Source of the DNA: Hydrangea macrophylla
Lineage: Eukaryota; Streptophyta; Magnoliopsida; Cornales; Hydrangeaceae
Reading direction: 5' to 3'
Assembly (NCBI GenBank): GCA_033977485.1
Contig: CM066994.1
Coordinates: 41,379,155 to 41,443,154, forward strand
DNA length: 64,000 nucleotides
Part shown: piece after piece, positions 1-11,742 of the stretch
Layout of the letters: every line of letters begins with the position of its first letter
Numbering within the stretch: position 1 is the stretch's first letter
Program-made: the position numbers and the translations under genes
Notes under the pieces: model-generated
The model's input: the letters and a program-made list of their open reading frames with translations, nothing else
Told to the model about the DNA's origin: nothing
Database searches by the model: none

Positions 1-265
1 TAATAAACATATATGACACAACCACATATACATATATTATAATAACACACTACTCACACACACAAAACACATCAAACACACACACACGTGCACTATATTG
101 GTAACTCAAAAGTTGCTAGTAAAGTTTCTTTAAGATGTAAGATACTCACACCAAATTTTCACATACCAACCACATTAAATATTAAACAATAAAATAAATA
201 AAAGGGAATTAAATAAATAAAAATTATCTTTTTTTTTTTAAAAAAAAAAAAATAAGGTTGTTACA
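1..265 (-). repeat. 3' LTR start (partial) of the same element
   Basis: The first 265 bases (minus-strand reading) of the 3' LTR. They are identical to 4117-4381, including the 11-T/13-A homopolymer pair. The rest of this LTR lies beyond the left edge of the window. Confidence 0.85.
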
Positions 266-653
266 TTATACACACCTCAAAGAAAATCTCGTCCCGAGAT
301 TTGAAACACGCATGAACACTACTCGAATAGTCCAACTCCAACTAAGTTTCACAATCGTAACTTTCCTACCTTTATTCAATTGGGAACCTTTTTAAATCAT
401 ATAAAATTTCAAACTTAAATTTAAATCGATTTAATAGGGCCTACGACCATAATATTTATATAACCAATATAAATTAATAACAATATAACACCCAAATTAA
501 ATGAGCTCACTAATATTATAATCCGGTGCCTTCCAAACTTAAATTTTTTTAAACACGTGTCTTATCTAGGTACACTCATATATCATTGTTAACTGAAAAT
601 AATAATTAAAATAATTATTATACACTTAGAAATTTTAGGGTTGTTACATTCTA
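266..653 (-). other. Polypurine tract region with a second LTR-start-like module
   Basis: Immediately upstream (minus strand) of the 3' LTR is the run 'cgggacgagattttctttga', the conserved 3' end of gypsy internal regions. About 390 bp further upstream, near 653-690, the arrangement recurs: 'gggacgaaatttcttta', then TGTAACAACCC at 653-643. The element therefore carries two consecutive polypurine/LTR-start modules. Only the one at 265 is matched by the 5' LTR. The segment 266-653 probably holds the start of an LTR from a related element, captured by recombination. Confidence 0.5.
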
Positions 654-1741
654 CCCTGCTTAAAGAAATTTCGTCCCGAAATTTGGGGTACAACAATTAC
701 AGATAATTAATATGCATGACGTTAAACACACAATGAAAGCAATCCAACATCGAAGTGTCGCTATCGTTTAACTCCCGACAGTAATGAGACCTGGTACATC
801 GAGCGAATAATCCAAACAAGGAAACACTCATGTATATACCCATAGTCTCATATAGTCGCTTGTTAAATTTTAACAGACACACAAGACACAACACCAGTAA
901 GGTAAAGCACATAATTTCACATAAAGCACTAGATATTAACCATTTATTAAAAGCAACAATTGATTAATTTCACCAAGATATGACTACGTGTATGCACATG
1001 TTCCCCTCTTACTGTGTCCCGCACAACACTCCATCGGGATATCCAATACTTACTCACTGCTCCAACCACATCTGAGAAATATTTACTGGCACTGAAGAGA
1101 AATATATCCTTGTCTGGTAATAATCAGAATATAATCAGAAATCAAGAAAATCTGTAATAATAGACGGTTGTACAGAACACCCATAGAGAATATGGCAGAT
1201 TCGCCGATAGTATAAGAAGTCCAAATGCCCAATAAATGAAGTCCAATAATCAACTCAGTAGATAATAAAAGGGACAATAGAAATCCTGCTGATAAAATAA
1301 TAAGTCTTCTGAGAATAAGAGAATCCCGATACCCCAATAGAATAATACCCTTCTGAATGTTAAGTTGATACTGCCAGATAATAATAACTCGAAGAAGATA
1401 TTCCAGTACTACTCCTGAACTCAACCGCCTGACGAAGAAAATTACATCTCCCCTCTACTATTTCATACCATGACAATTAAAATGATGCATGCTCTACTAA
1501 TCAATATTAAATAACGTTACCAATGCTCCTAATATGGTATACATTTAAAATCAACTAATTTTTTTTTTATATATATATATATACATATTTTTAATAATAG
1601 GTACACATTTGTAGTTAACTTTTACATAAGTAAACACATAGACACACATGACCCGAACCCAATAAATCGCAAACCTATAACTCTGACCAACTCCTTACTC
1701 CACATTTCGAGGATCACCTAGACTCGCTAAGCTAACCTTAA
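654..1741 (-). other. Non-coding internal region of the element at 1-4381
   Basis: About 1.1 kb between the polypurine modules and the primer site. I see no gag zinc knuckle, protease or polymerase motif in any frame. The open frames here are short and low-complexity. This is as expected for an element that depends on others for replication. Confidence 0.6.
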
Positions 1742-1753
1742 GCTCTGATACCA
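1742..1753 (-). promoter_or_regulatory. Primer binding site (initiator tRNA-Met type)
   Basis: The minus strand reads TGGTATCAGAGC three bases after the LTR terminus TGTGACA. This is the standard site complementary to the 3' end of plant initiator methionine tRNA. It fixes the orientation and the LTR/internal boundary. Confidence 0.85.
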
Positions 1754-1756
1754 AAC

Positions 1757-4381
1757 TGTCACACCCCGATTTTTTGGACAACCAAATATTCAATCCAGAG
1801 CCTGTATCCGGACTAATATTCAATTACCAAAAATCACGAGAGTGACACCCTCACACAAGCTAACCATGATAATTTATTGAAAACAGTATTTAATACTCCT
1901 TAAATAAAGACATGTGATCTTGTGTTTAAAAAAAACTCTTTATTAATAAACCTGTATTCCCAAACATCCATTTCATTATAAAAGAACTAAAGTTCCATTA
2001 TAAATATTATATCACTTTTCAATTTAAAAAAAAATATCATTTTCATAAATAAAATGTCCACATACAGAGTTCAGCGGAAAAAAAAAAAAATAAAATCTAT
2101 ACATCCTTTGGTCAGAGTAACTAAAACGTTCCCAGTACTCAATATACAATACATGTTACAATAATCCAAATACGGCCCACAATGCCTAAAATAAATAAAT
2201 AAATAAAAATACAACCAAATACAAACTACACTTCTACACAACTGCAACTCCAAGACATCAAAAGCTCCACAGGAAATGTCCAAATACTAAACCTGCACAA
2301 GTGCATTCAACTACGTTTCATATAGAAACGCCCCCGAATGCATAACACACTCGGGTCAGTCACATGACTGGTATGAGTTAAACAAAACAACAAGTCTTAG
2401 GGATCCAACTTGAACCCGTAGACAACAAATTACACTACAATACTCTTGGGTCAAGACAGGTAGTTCCACACACATATTTGGACAAAAGGGTAGTTTCCAT
2501 TTATGTGGTGGCAAGTAGTTTCTTGCCCAAAACCCAAAGTTACTACGAGTTTTATACTTACCTCAGATATCTATGGTGAGCCAGCCCTGCATAAAAGTTA
2601 GTGGGCCCACCATCCTGTAAATCGAACGATCACAAACCATGCGAATAATTCCATACCCAAACCGTTCACATTCTAACTCAAACGTCGCGTTCATTATTTC
2701 ACGCTTATCAGTCTTATGAAATAATCCATTTTTCATTATTTATTAACTTTAAATTTATCTTTGCATCCCCTAGCTTCACCACTTGGCCACCCTCCATGGT
2801 ACGACCCACACATATATCCCATGTGTGCCCGGACATACTACCAACATCCACTCCGGTGCCAGTTTGGTTGGGGTATCAACCAAACCAGGTATACACAACG
2901 GACGGCTGGTCAATATGCCTAGACGTCTATACAACATAAGCCGAGCATAAGGCTTAGGCCAGCTTGATCACGAAGCCACTGGCAAAAAGTACACTCAACA
3001 AGTCTTAAGCCAGCTTGATCACGAAGCCGCTGGCAAAAGAGTGCGAGCTACCAAAAACAGTAACACAACAACGGGAGTGGTGAACACTAAAGAACTATGT
3101 TGCGATTATCACTTATCGTTCGTATTATCTCAATAATTATGAATTTTACGCTTATCACAAAGTTCCGTCTCATCATAGTCCAATCACATCTTTAACTTTT
3201 AGATACATTCTAATTTCTTACAATAAAGGGCTTTATCAATTAACCCATAACAATCTTTCCTCAATAATTTCCAATCAAATTACAAGATCTCTAATATACT
3301 ATTCAACGTATCTAATTTACTCATTTTTATCAAAATGACCACAAAAGAAGGTCAGTAATTTCAGGTACAAATACCTCAACCAAATATTCAATATTAGCAT
3401 ACATAAAGCACCTAATAAGAAATCACATTCTCCAATTTTGCACGTTGAACTATATTGAAAACTGCTACTGTAATCTTAAATTTCTGCCCAAACGGTGCAG
3501 AATCAGGAAAAATACCATTAGACGAAAAACGTGCAGAATCACGTTTTACATGAGACACGCGGACAGAATGTTCAAATACAAAGCCACGATTTTCTAATAA
3601 TTTTCTAAAGTTTCTGCGACTGTGTGAATTACACAAAAACGAATTTCACATATATTTTCTAACAAACATGAATATTTTACCTATGGTTTTGATCAAACTA
3701 ACGATTCATCTAACCCTTTCGAATACCCTAATGTCATGATCGCAAGGTCACACGAAGGGGAAATAAGCTATCTAAATTACTTCAACAATATCCATTACAA
3801 AGATTTAACCCTAACAATTAAATTAAATGCGTACGTACTAATAAAGTTACTCCCATATACACATATACATACGTGTATATATATATATGAATACACAAAG
3901 TTTAACTCACCAAGTTTGGGTAAAAATCGATAACAACGAGCGCCCGCGAAATTACACGTGCCCACGAACTCGAGATCGTTCCCCTTTTTCTTCCCTTTCT
4001 TCTCCTTCTTTCTCTTCTCTCTCTCTCTCTCCTCTCTCCCTTCGGCGGCTGATAGAATGGGAGGGGTTTCTCTTTTTTTTTTTTTATGATATCTTACTAT
4101 CTAACCTAATATTATATAATAAACATATATGACACAACCACATATACATATATTATAATAACACACTACTCACACACACAAAACACATCAAACACACACA
4201 CACGTGCACTATATTGGTAACTCAAAAGTTGCTAGTAAAGTTTCTTTAAGATGTAAGATACTCACACCAAATTTTCACATACCAACCACATTAAATATTA
4301 AACAATAAAATAAATAAAAGGGAATTAAATAAATAAAAATTATCTTTTTTTTTTTAAAAAAAAAAAAATAAGGTTGTTACA
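1757..4381 (-). repeat. 5' LTR of the minus-strand non-autonomous element
   Basis: A 2,625-bp LTR with TG...CA ends. Its minus-strand start is at 4381 and its end at 1757, directly followed by the primer site. Its last 265 bases on the plus strand duplicate 1-265 exactly. Length and ends are typical of Del/Tekay-type gypsy LTRs. I see no long open frame. It contains a 51-bp-period two-copy tandem repeat near 2953-3043 and long poly-T/poly-A runs near 4346-4369. Confidence 0.8.
2953..3043. repeat. Two-copy 51-bp tandem repeat inside the LTR
   Basis: The string 'cagcttgatcacgaagcc' occurs at about 2960 and 3011 within near-identical context, giving a period of about 51 bp. Short tandem repeats like this occur in several other gypsy LTRs of this window. 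Confidence 0.7.
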
Positions 4382-4414
4382 AAACTCCAAGCAGGGGCAA
4401 CTGGCAGAAAATCT

Positions 4415-5824
4415 TTACACGCAGTCAATTGTACTAAAAGCAGGAATTTTCCGTATTCCAGCCTCTACCATTGCTTTCCTCAAGCCAGCGGCACTGTTCC
4501 ACCTCTCTGCCCCAGCATTAATAGTAGATAATAGCACATATCGTCCACAATGGTGTGGTTGTAATTCAAGCAGCCTACTCCCCACTTCATTACCCAACTC
4601 AACCGCCCCATGAACCTTACAAGCACCAAGAAGTGCCCCCAAAACTGAGCCATCCGGTTCAAACGGCATTGATCTTATGAACTCCGTTGCTTCCCTCAAA
4701 AGCCCAGCTCTGCCCAAAAGATCAACCACACAACCATAGTGCTCCATCTTTGGAACAATGTCAAAGTCACTTGACATTATTTTGAACAATTTCAAACCCA
4801 AATCCACGAGCCTGGCACGAGCACAAGCAGTTAGTACAGCCACAAATGTGACATCATTGGGTTCCAAACCATCAAATTTCATCCGATCAAACATATCTAA
4901 TGACAAATTTTCCTTTCCATTCAAAGCTAGGGAAGAGATCATAGCATTCCAAGTACAAACCTCTTTAACACCCATACTATTAAATACCCTAAAAGCGTAT
5001 TTTAAACTACCCGTTTTTCCATACAAAGATATCAAAGCCGTCCCCGTGAAAACAGTCATTTCACTTTCATTCTTGATAATAAACCCATGAATTTGCTTTC
5101 CTTGATTCAAAACACCTCCTTCATCGAAACTAGCACATGAAGATAGAACACTAACAAATGTAGCCTCATTGGGCTTCACACCACAACCCCCCATCATTTT
5201 CTCGAAAAATTGAATCGCCTCCCTAAAGTACCCATTCCTTCCATACCCATTAATCATACTCGTCCACGTAACAACATCATGTATTTTCATTCGCTCAAAC
5301 AGCGAAATAGCTGAACCCATGTCCCCATTTTTCGCAAACGCATCGAGCATCGCGTTGCAGGACACAATACACGGTTCAGACATTTCACCGAACACTGTCC
5401 GTGCAAAACCAAGATTACCCAGCTGAGCATACAGATACACAAATGTTGTTTGTATAAATGGGTCACTAAATACACCTCTTTTGACAATTTGGGCGTGAAG
5501 AGCTATGCCTACAGTGGAACCCAGAGAGGGTGATGAAGAGGAGGCTTTGATGAGAGAAGGGAAGGTGAGATTGTTGGGAGGGGCTTGATTGTGAAGCATT
5601 TCGGTGAAGAGACGGATTGTGTTGTGAGGTTGGCCAATGTTGAGATAGGCTCTGGTTAGAGCATTGTAGAGGAGAGTGTTGATCCATTTGAGATTTGGGG
5701 GAGGGTTTGAATTGTGGAGGAGGTGACCGTTGGTGATTAGGAGGGAATGAATTTGTTTGATTTGGTTGGTGTTTTTGAGGAAGTGTTGGAGGAGTTGGAG
5801 TAGGAATTCTGGCGAGTGGGGCAT
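4415..5824 (-). CDS. Pentatricopeptide repeat (PPR) protein, PLS class, E subgroup
   Basis: An intact 469-residue open frame without introns. It has the PLS-class hallmarks: YNALTRAYLNIGQPHNTIRL near residues 53-71, 'CNAMLDAFAKNGDMGSAISL' at 156-175, VVTWTSMINGYGRNG at 184-198, TWNAMISSLALNGK at 291-304 and HYGCVVDLLGRAGLLREA at 362-379. A C-terminal E-type region follows ('ACKVHGAVELGNEVGSRLLE'). There is no DYW domain. In the family, such proteins bind organellar RNA, one base per repeat, and act in editing, splicing or stability in mitochondria or plastids; the target here is unknown. I chose the ATG at 5824, because the frame stays open upstream only without another ATG. Arabidopsis At1g10330-like proteins have similar length and plan, but orthology is not shown. 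An LTR element lies 33 bases past the stop codon and may alter the 3' UTR. Confidence 0.9.
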   Translation of the reverse strand: MPHSPEFLLQLLQHFLKNTNQIKQIHSLLITNGHLLHNSNPPPNLKWINTLLYNALTRAYLNIGQPHNTIRLFTEMLHNQAPPNNLTFPSLIKASSSSPSLGSTVGIALHAQIVKRGVFSDPFIQTTFVYLYAQLGNLGFARTVFGEMSEPCIVSCNAMLDAFAKNGDMGSAISLFERMKIHDVVTWTSMINGYGRNGYFREAIQFFEKMMGGCGVKPNEATFVSVLSSCASFDEGGVLNQGKQIHGFIIKNESEMTVFTGTALISLYGKTGSLKYAFRVFNSMGVKEVCTWNAMISSLALNGKENLSLDMFDRMKFDGLEPNDVTFVAVLTACARARLVDLGLKLFKIMSSDFDIVPKMEHYGCVVDLLGRAGLLREATEFIRSMPFEPDGSVLGALLGACKVHGAVELGNEVGSRLLELQPHHCGRYVLLSTINAGAERWNSAAGLRKAMVEAGIRKIPAFSTIDCV

Positions 5825-6074
5825 GCCAACTACTGATTCATAGAATGTGGTACCTATAAACACCTGCAGTGACCTTCAGACCAATATTATATGTATACAT
5901 AGATCGAACAGATAGGCTTTAAAGAGGGCGTCTTCTCTTTATTAAAGAGAGGACCTCTAATTATAAGGAGAGATGACCTTTTTTAGAGAATCTTTGATAG
6001 ATAGAATGTATATATAGTGGATGGGCACACCACACCGCCTTGTATTAGTCAAACTTACTACTATAGTTGTAAGA

Positions 6075-6249
6075 GTTATGCTACTATACTTTCTAAATTT
6101 TTATCTTAAAAGTGCTTATCAAATAATGTGACAGTGAGTTCATGTCTAATATAATGGGACTAATTGAATTTTAATTGGAAGCTGTTTACCTAGTCCCATT
6201 GACACATTATTTGGAAATCACTTTTGGGATAAAATTTAAGAAGAATAAC
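6075..6249. mobile_element. MITE-like inverted repeat
   Basis: The left arm from 6075 (GTTATGCTACTATACTTTC and onward) is complementary, with mismatches, to the right arm ending at 6249. The clearest pairing is 'cttaaaagtg' with 'cacttttggg' and 'aaataatgtg' with 'cacattattt'. Length about 175 bp and no coding capacity. I could not find a target duplication, so the superfamily is unresolved. Confidence 0.55.
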
Positions 6250-6483
6250 ATTTTTCTAATTGTAAATAGAGCATCTGCTTTGGTGTGTAAAGAATGCAGG
6301 GTAAATTAATTTAAACGAAGTTCGTGTACGAATATGGAAAAGCTTATAATGGAGTAGTTAGGTAAACGGCTGAGAGTGTACTGACTACCACCCAAACCAC
6401 CCAAACGGCAAAAGGTTTGCCGACTAACAAACAAACGGTAGAGTGTTTGTCGGTTCCACCCAAACGGCAGTGTGGTGTGGGAC

Positions 6484-6587
6484 GGCAGTCACTTTGTATT
6501 TTAGGAGTGAGAAGGCAATCATTCTAGCTTTCGGGAGTAAGAAGGCAGTCTTTCTGTCGTTTGGGGTGGGACGACAATCACTCTGCC
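6484..6587. repeat. 30-bp tandem repeat, three units plus a partial
   Basis: Units begin at 6484, 6514 and 6544 with 'ggcagtc' or 'ggcaatc' and continue '...ggagtgagaa' or similar, each exactly 30 bp. A partial fourth follows from 6574. Copies are about 65-75 percent alike by eye. Confidence 0.6.
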
Positions 6588-6770
6588 ATGTCGTCCTATA
6601 ACGGCATTCCCCTTGTTTGGTTGTTTGGTAAAACAAATTAGCGAAATGATAAATTTAAGTTCGCTTTTATGCGCTATGCTTGGTTCCCGTTTAGTCTACA
6701 CCATTAGGAAGCCTCCATATGGTAAGTTCCCTAATTTACCCTACAATCAAACACCACAACAATTGCTTTG

Positions 6771-7276
6771 AGAGTAGCTCCAATGGACTATCCATCACTC
6801 TTGTTGAAGTCCCAAAATTCATCTTCTAGGGGTTAAGCCACCTGGGTAGGCAAAATGCCACATCAAAGAAATTGCTAGGCAAAAAATGTTACGCTCTTAT
6901 ACTAGATAAAATATAGGATTGGAGTGAATAAAATATAAATCACACTCACTCTTCCATTTTGTGTGTTCTTCTTTTATTTTTTTGGTTGCCACAAAACTAT
7001 TGACCGTTAAGAGTACATTTCATATTGACTTTTCAAAATTACCACTGATGATTGAAAACATTCAACAAAGATAATGCCAATAATTTTAGGCATGTGAATA
7101 CAATCATTAGTATTTTCTTAGAAAGTGGGATTCTTAAAGATGGGCACATTAATTAGAACGAAGGGAGTGATGAAATAAAGAATAGATAGTCATTTTGGCT
7201 AACTCACTGTTCAACTAGGCCAATTGCTAATTTGCATAGCCAAACTGTATATTGCTAATGCTATTGGAGTCGCTCT
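6771..7276. mobile_element. MITE-like element with AGAG...CTCCAATGG termini
   Basis: AGAGTAGCTCCAATGG at 6771-6786 is mirrored by CTATTGGAGTCGCTCT at 7261-7276, giving imperfect 16-bp terminal inverted repeats around about 500 bp of non-coding DNA. A clear target duplication is not visible. Confidence 0.5.
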
Positions 7277-9040
7277 AAGCATTTGATTGGGAAAATGAAT
7301 TTATATAATACTAAGGCTCTGTATGGTGGATTTTGAGAACAAAAAGAAAGGCAATGCAAAACACAAGGTAAAACATAGTTTTCCTTCATGCTTAATTAAT
7401 AACATTAAAAAAGAAAAGAAGCTCGAACATATAATTGTAACATATGAATAAAAGAAGGGAAACAACAACCAAAATGTTTAATTTATTCATCTTATTCTCT
7501 TTTCTTTCCTGTTCTTTTAGGAGCATTTTTAGTTGACACTTGAACTTGAATAGCCTCTTTAAAAATTTATGTAATGTCCTAAAGAAAATTCATCCTTATG
7601 AATGATTCTATTAGATAAGTAGGAGATTTCATTGTACTTCTTCTTATATGTCCATTCCTATTTTTTTTTTTTTTTGGATGAAAGAACTTCATATTCTAAG
7701 TACAATATTATGGAATAGGATAATTTTTCTTCAATGGATTCTTTCAAGATAGTCATCTCTTTTTAGCTAAATTGTTGCATAAATGCACAAATTCAATTGT
7801 CTCATTCAAAAATTTCAAAGAAGCCCGCCCTAAAGCAATCAATGAGTCTTTTACGTCTCAATTTTGTTACTACCCGTGAGGTTTTAATCGTTTGTATTCA
7901 TCGGTAAATTTGTATGGATGCAGCATTTTCTAGAAATTATTTATTGTGACCGTCTATAACTTCTATTATAATTTTAGTATTTAGTAGATCTCACGCTAAT
8001 TAAAAAATCACAAAACCTGTTACACTGTGTGACAGTCATACGAATAAGATCTCACATTACCTCACAATGCTATGGAGAAATCAATGTCATAACATGTCTT
8101 GCAATTTGAAGTTTTTAGTCTTCAATTCCTATACCAATTGTTGTCATTAAGATGCCTAGCACTTGTCTTTTCATTTATTTATAGGCAGCAACAAAATTAC
8201 TGACTTAATGATTTAACTCTATCGTTGTCATTGTCTGTTTCATTTTCACATCAACATTTTGCATTTAATCGGATGGTTGTTGTGTCTTTTCATTTGTTTT
8301 GTAGAAATCGGATGGTGGTTGATCATGATACAATCAGTGCCAGAAAACACTAGAAAAGACTTGGCACATTTGATTCTTTTGAGTTTTGAGTCACTATACC
8401 GGAATATGATATAAATTTGCATATTAAATTTTTTTCTAAAAGCAAGTTAAAATAGAATTAGTTCACAATAGTATCAAAAAAAAAAAAACAAAGAATTAGT
8501 TCATAGTCCTTTAGGTAATGTTGGGGGTTAAGTTTTGACTTACTTTTTTCTGGAATTGAAGATTAAAAACATGTTTGGGAATCGTTTCCATTTTTATCCT
8601 TGTGCAAACAAACACCAAAAACATGTTTAGTAATCAATGCTCCGTTTTTTTTTATTATTATTATAATAATAATTATTATTATTTTTAAGGGTAAAATGTT
8701 GTACTCAGCAGCTTTTTATATGAGAAAGCACCATTTAGCCCATTGGATTAGTCAGTAGCCATAAAAATATTTCGAGATCCTCTAACATCCAAGGGCTACT
8801 TTCTCATCCAAGAATCATAAGCTGTTTTCTCAAATGATAAGCTTCTCACAATAGCTTTACTCTTTTTGAAAAGACAATGAATTTGGGACAGAAAAACAAA
8901 AACAAAACAAATGATTTTCAATTTTTAGTTTTCATTGTTATAAAAACAATCAAACTCTAATTTCCGTTTTTCAAATTTTGAAAACTGGAAACTATAAACG
9001 TTACTATTTATGGCCTTACTTAAAGCGTCAACATTATAAT

Positions 9041-9227
9041 TGTTGTAAATATTACATATTTATATGATGCTGCTCACATTTTGTATTAAAATTAGGGATC
9101 TAATTGTAAAGTAATATTTATCTACACACCGCTGCTCTACTTTATAAATAGAGAACATATCAATAAGAAAAGTACCTTTGATTCTTGGTTTATATTCTGC
9201 TCTCTTTATTCTCTCTTTATTATAACA
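9041..9227 (+). repeat. 5' LTR of the copia element
   Basis: A 187-bp LTR starting TGTTGTAAATATTAC and ending TATAACA. A TATA box (TATAAATA) lies at 9143-9150, giving a likely transcription start about 30 bp downstream. The sequence after 9227 (CGTTATCAACACGATAGCC) is the primer-site region, of the kind seen in several plant copia families. Confidence 0.85.
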
Positions 9228-9778
9228 CGTTATCAACACGATAGCCTCCCAAAACCCTAGATATCGGAAAGAGGTTAGTGTTTCTTCCTTTTTCATAGAA
9301 ATGTCGGATTCCATATATGGTCCAAATAGTGAGGTTTTTTTCTCTTACTCCAATTTTGTTTCTAGATATTGATAAAAGTTGTGATATGTATCAGTGATCA
9401 AACCAAACCATTGCTTGATATGAACTTGTGGTCTTTTTTACAAAACAAAATTGACTAGCCGACAAGATCATAAAGGTTGAAATTTTAATAGCCTAGATCA
9501 TGACCATATAAATTGAATCACTTTGATCACATATAACCAAAAAAAAAACTTGAGCCCTATTTTTTGCAAGTTTATGCGTATAAGGCTTTCTAACAGATGC
9601 TTTTCCAAAGATCACTTTGAGCAAAAAAAAAAATTTATTCCTCACATGGATTCATGGAGATATTTGTATTAATTTATATTTTGCTAATAATTGATAGTAG
9701 TGATTTATTCTATTCTTTATGTAAATCATATTTAATTTTCTTGTATCGATCAAATCTATAGAATGAAAATATATATTA

Positions 9779-10014
9779 GAACTTGAAGTTCTATATAAAA
9801 CAATAGTCCAGACCTGAAGATCTGTGATATATATGAGAACCTGAAATTTTTTATAAAATAATAGTCCAAAGATCTGTGATATATATATATATATATGAGA
9901 ACTTGAAGTCCAGACCCGAAAATCTGTGATGTATATTTTAGAATCTAAAGTTCCATATGAACATAATAATTCAGACTGGAAGATCTGTGATATATGTTTA
10001 GAACCTGAAGTTCT
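9779..10014 (+). repeat. Leader tandem repeats of the copia element
   Basis: Four to five degenerate copies of a 42-62-bp unit containing 'gaacttgaagttc' and 'gaagatctgtgatatat', at about 9779, 9837, 9899, 9940 and 10000. They lie in the untranslated leader between primer site and gag. Repeats of this kind have been noted in copia leaders; no function is evident here. Confidence 0.65.
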
Positions 10015-10190
10015 ATTATTCCAATCATTGGAAGTTATTTTTATTTAAGTTTTATTATTCAAATAAAAGGGTAAATTGAAACTAAAAGTTTCACAAGATA
10101 AAATCTAAAATCGTAAAGCATTCTAATTTTTATCATGCCCAGATTGTAAATCTTCTTTAATTGTTTATTTATTTATTTTTCTCCCTTTAG

Positions 10191-10439
10191 ATGTCGAGTC
10201 TTACAAAATTTGAATTTAATGCTTTTGCTGTCACTGGAGGGAACTATTTTTCTTGGCAGCTTGATGACAAACTTCACTTACAGTCTAAAAAGTTGGGTGA
10301 TGCTATTAACGAAGGAAATAAAATGTCTTCTGAAGAGAAAGCATTGTACTTATTTTCTTGCGTCACCATATTCATGATGACCTCAAGAACGAGTACTTAA
10401 CTGAGGAAGATCGCTTGAGTCTATGGAAGTCCTTGAAGG
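10191..10439 (+). pseudogene. Copia gag, N-terminal part (broken)
   Basis: The ATG at 10191 opens a frame with FNAFAVTGGNYFSWQL and 'KKLGDAINEGNKMSSEEKA', typical of the N-terminal gag region of plant copia elements (DUF4219/UBN2-like). A one-base shift near 10355 moves the homologous continuation (HIHDDLKNEYLTEED-like) into another frame, and the original frame ends at 10400. At 10439 the gene is cut by the solo LTR and resumes after 13397. The capsid role is known for the family; this copy cannot make it. Confidence 0.75.
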
Positions 10440-11105
10440 TGTCACGCCCCGACGTAGCATAAATAAGAAAATCGTTTAATTTCCTTTATGGACCCGTAGG
10501 TCGTGACAGTTTGAAGGATCCATTCCGTCCCAAACGTCAACAACAAAAACATAATAATCAGAGCAGAGCAATCAAGGCTTACAATGTTTTTCTAGCTTAA
10601 TAGTTATTACAGTACGGGGTCTCTAGAGGCACAAACTGCCTTAAATCAGAACAGTAACTTAACATCTATTACAGTCATCCTTATTACAAAACAGTTCATA
10701 AATTAAAGCATAGGATATTGATAACAGTTTTATCTTCCAAAAGCAGCCGTTCTCAGTTAGCGTAGTCATAATGCTCAGCTTGATCAAAAGCTGAAAAGCC
10801 TAGACTCGAATGTCCAGGACGCATCAACGTCGTCAGCTTCAAGAAGCTGATGAGTATTAAAAATGTAGCTTTGAATGTAACACATACTCATTTACCATTT
10901 TCAAATTCCCATTTAATTCAACAAGTTTACATTAGAGTAAATAGTTCATTTTAGAAAACAACTACAATATCATTTGAAAGCTATAATTCACATATATGTG
11001 ACCGTGTATGAAAACATTGCACCATCTCATCTTACCGACTCTTTTCTCTTGACAAACACAACAACCCACCATCTCACACCAGTATCTTTGAAATACTCCG
11101 ATAGC

Positions 11106-11450
11106 CATACTTTAGCACAGGGGTGCCAGGGAATGTCCAGTTTGCCTCACACTTTAGCACGGGGTGCCACGGAATGTCCAATGCCTCACACTTTAGTACC
11201 TAATCCGCCTCGCAAATACATCACACAGTATCCAGAATCGGGTACCAGGGAGTGTCTGTAGGCCACACTTTAGCACTAACATGGGTGCCAAGGAATGTCC
11301 AAGTTCGGCTTCACACACTTTAACGCTACCATGGGCGTCAGGGAGTGTCCAGTTTTGCCACCGTTGCATTTCAAAGACACTCTAGCCGCAATCTCAACCA
11401 CAACACACTTTGGTACTCACTTACCAGGGAGTGTCCAGAACACAATCTCA
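11106..11450. repeat. Degenerate tandem repeat in the solo LTR
   Basis: About six copies of 'cacactttagcac' followed by '(g)ggtgccagggaatgtccag', spaced 40-75 bp. Example starts are near 11106, 11147, 11187, 11263 and 11315. The array is imperfect and non-coding. Confidence 0.65.
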
Positions 11451-11742
11451 GCCACACACTCTATACCACACTGACCATTACTCTTTTCTACACTGACCAA
11501 CACTCACACTCACCATGCATGCATGTACAACTGACACCATATAAATGTCGTGCAACAGAACATATGAAATGTCGAGATCGATAACCACGTATATTTGAAA
11601 AGAATCGAAATCATAATTGTCCTTTAACAACTAAAACATAATCTGTTTTAACATAACTTCCAAACAGAGCCTTAAAAACTCATAAAATATCATCCAAACA
11701 GTCCCTTAGCAGAAACCAGACAACAACCAGAAACTGTCAGAA

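Larger units (their letters stand above)
1..4381 (-). mobile_element. Non-autonomous Ty3/gypsy-type LTR retrotransposon, left part cut by window
   Basis: Two direct repeats bracket about 1.5 kb of non-coding DNA. Positions 1-265 match 4117-4381 with no difference that I can see, so this is a very young insertion. On the minus strand the LTR begins TGTAACAACC (at 4381 and again at 265) and ends TGTGACA (at 1757). The methionine-tRNA type primer site follows at 1753-1742. The internal part, 266-1756, has no gag, protease or reverse transcriptase, so the element must move with enzymes supplied by a relative (LARD-like). The remainder of the 3' LTR and the left target duplication lie outside the window. 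The family assignment rests on the LTR ends, primer site and polypurine context. Confidence 0.8.
5825..9040. other. Intergenic region upstream of the PPR gene, no gene seen
   Basis: About 3.2 kb of AT-rich DNA. I find no convincing coding frame on either strand. It holds the PPR promoter and 5' UTR near 5825-6000, a sequence at about 5917-5985 related to the inverted repeat at 38553-38723 (shared 'aaagagggc' and 'tttattaaag'), two further inverted-repeat elements, a 30-bp tandem repeat, and low-complexity AT and poly-T tracts near 7655 and 8645-8690. Confidence 0.6.

Noticed and set aside
1083..1424. 113-codon hydrophobic frame on the minus strand in the young element
   Set aside because: No similarity to gag or env that I can recognise, strongly Leu/Ile-rich from AT composition, and no other coding signal in the internal region.
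5825..5863. A start for the PPR protein upstream at 5863
   Set aside because: The frame is open there but the codon is GTG, not ATG. The first in-frame ATG is at 5824 and gives a normal PPR N-terminus.
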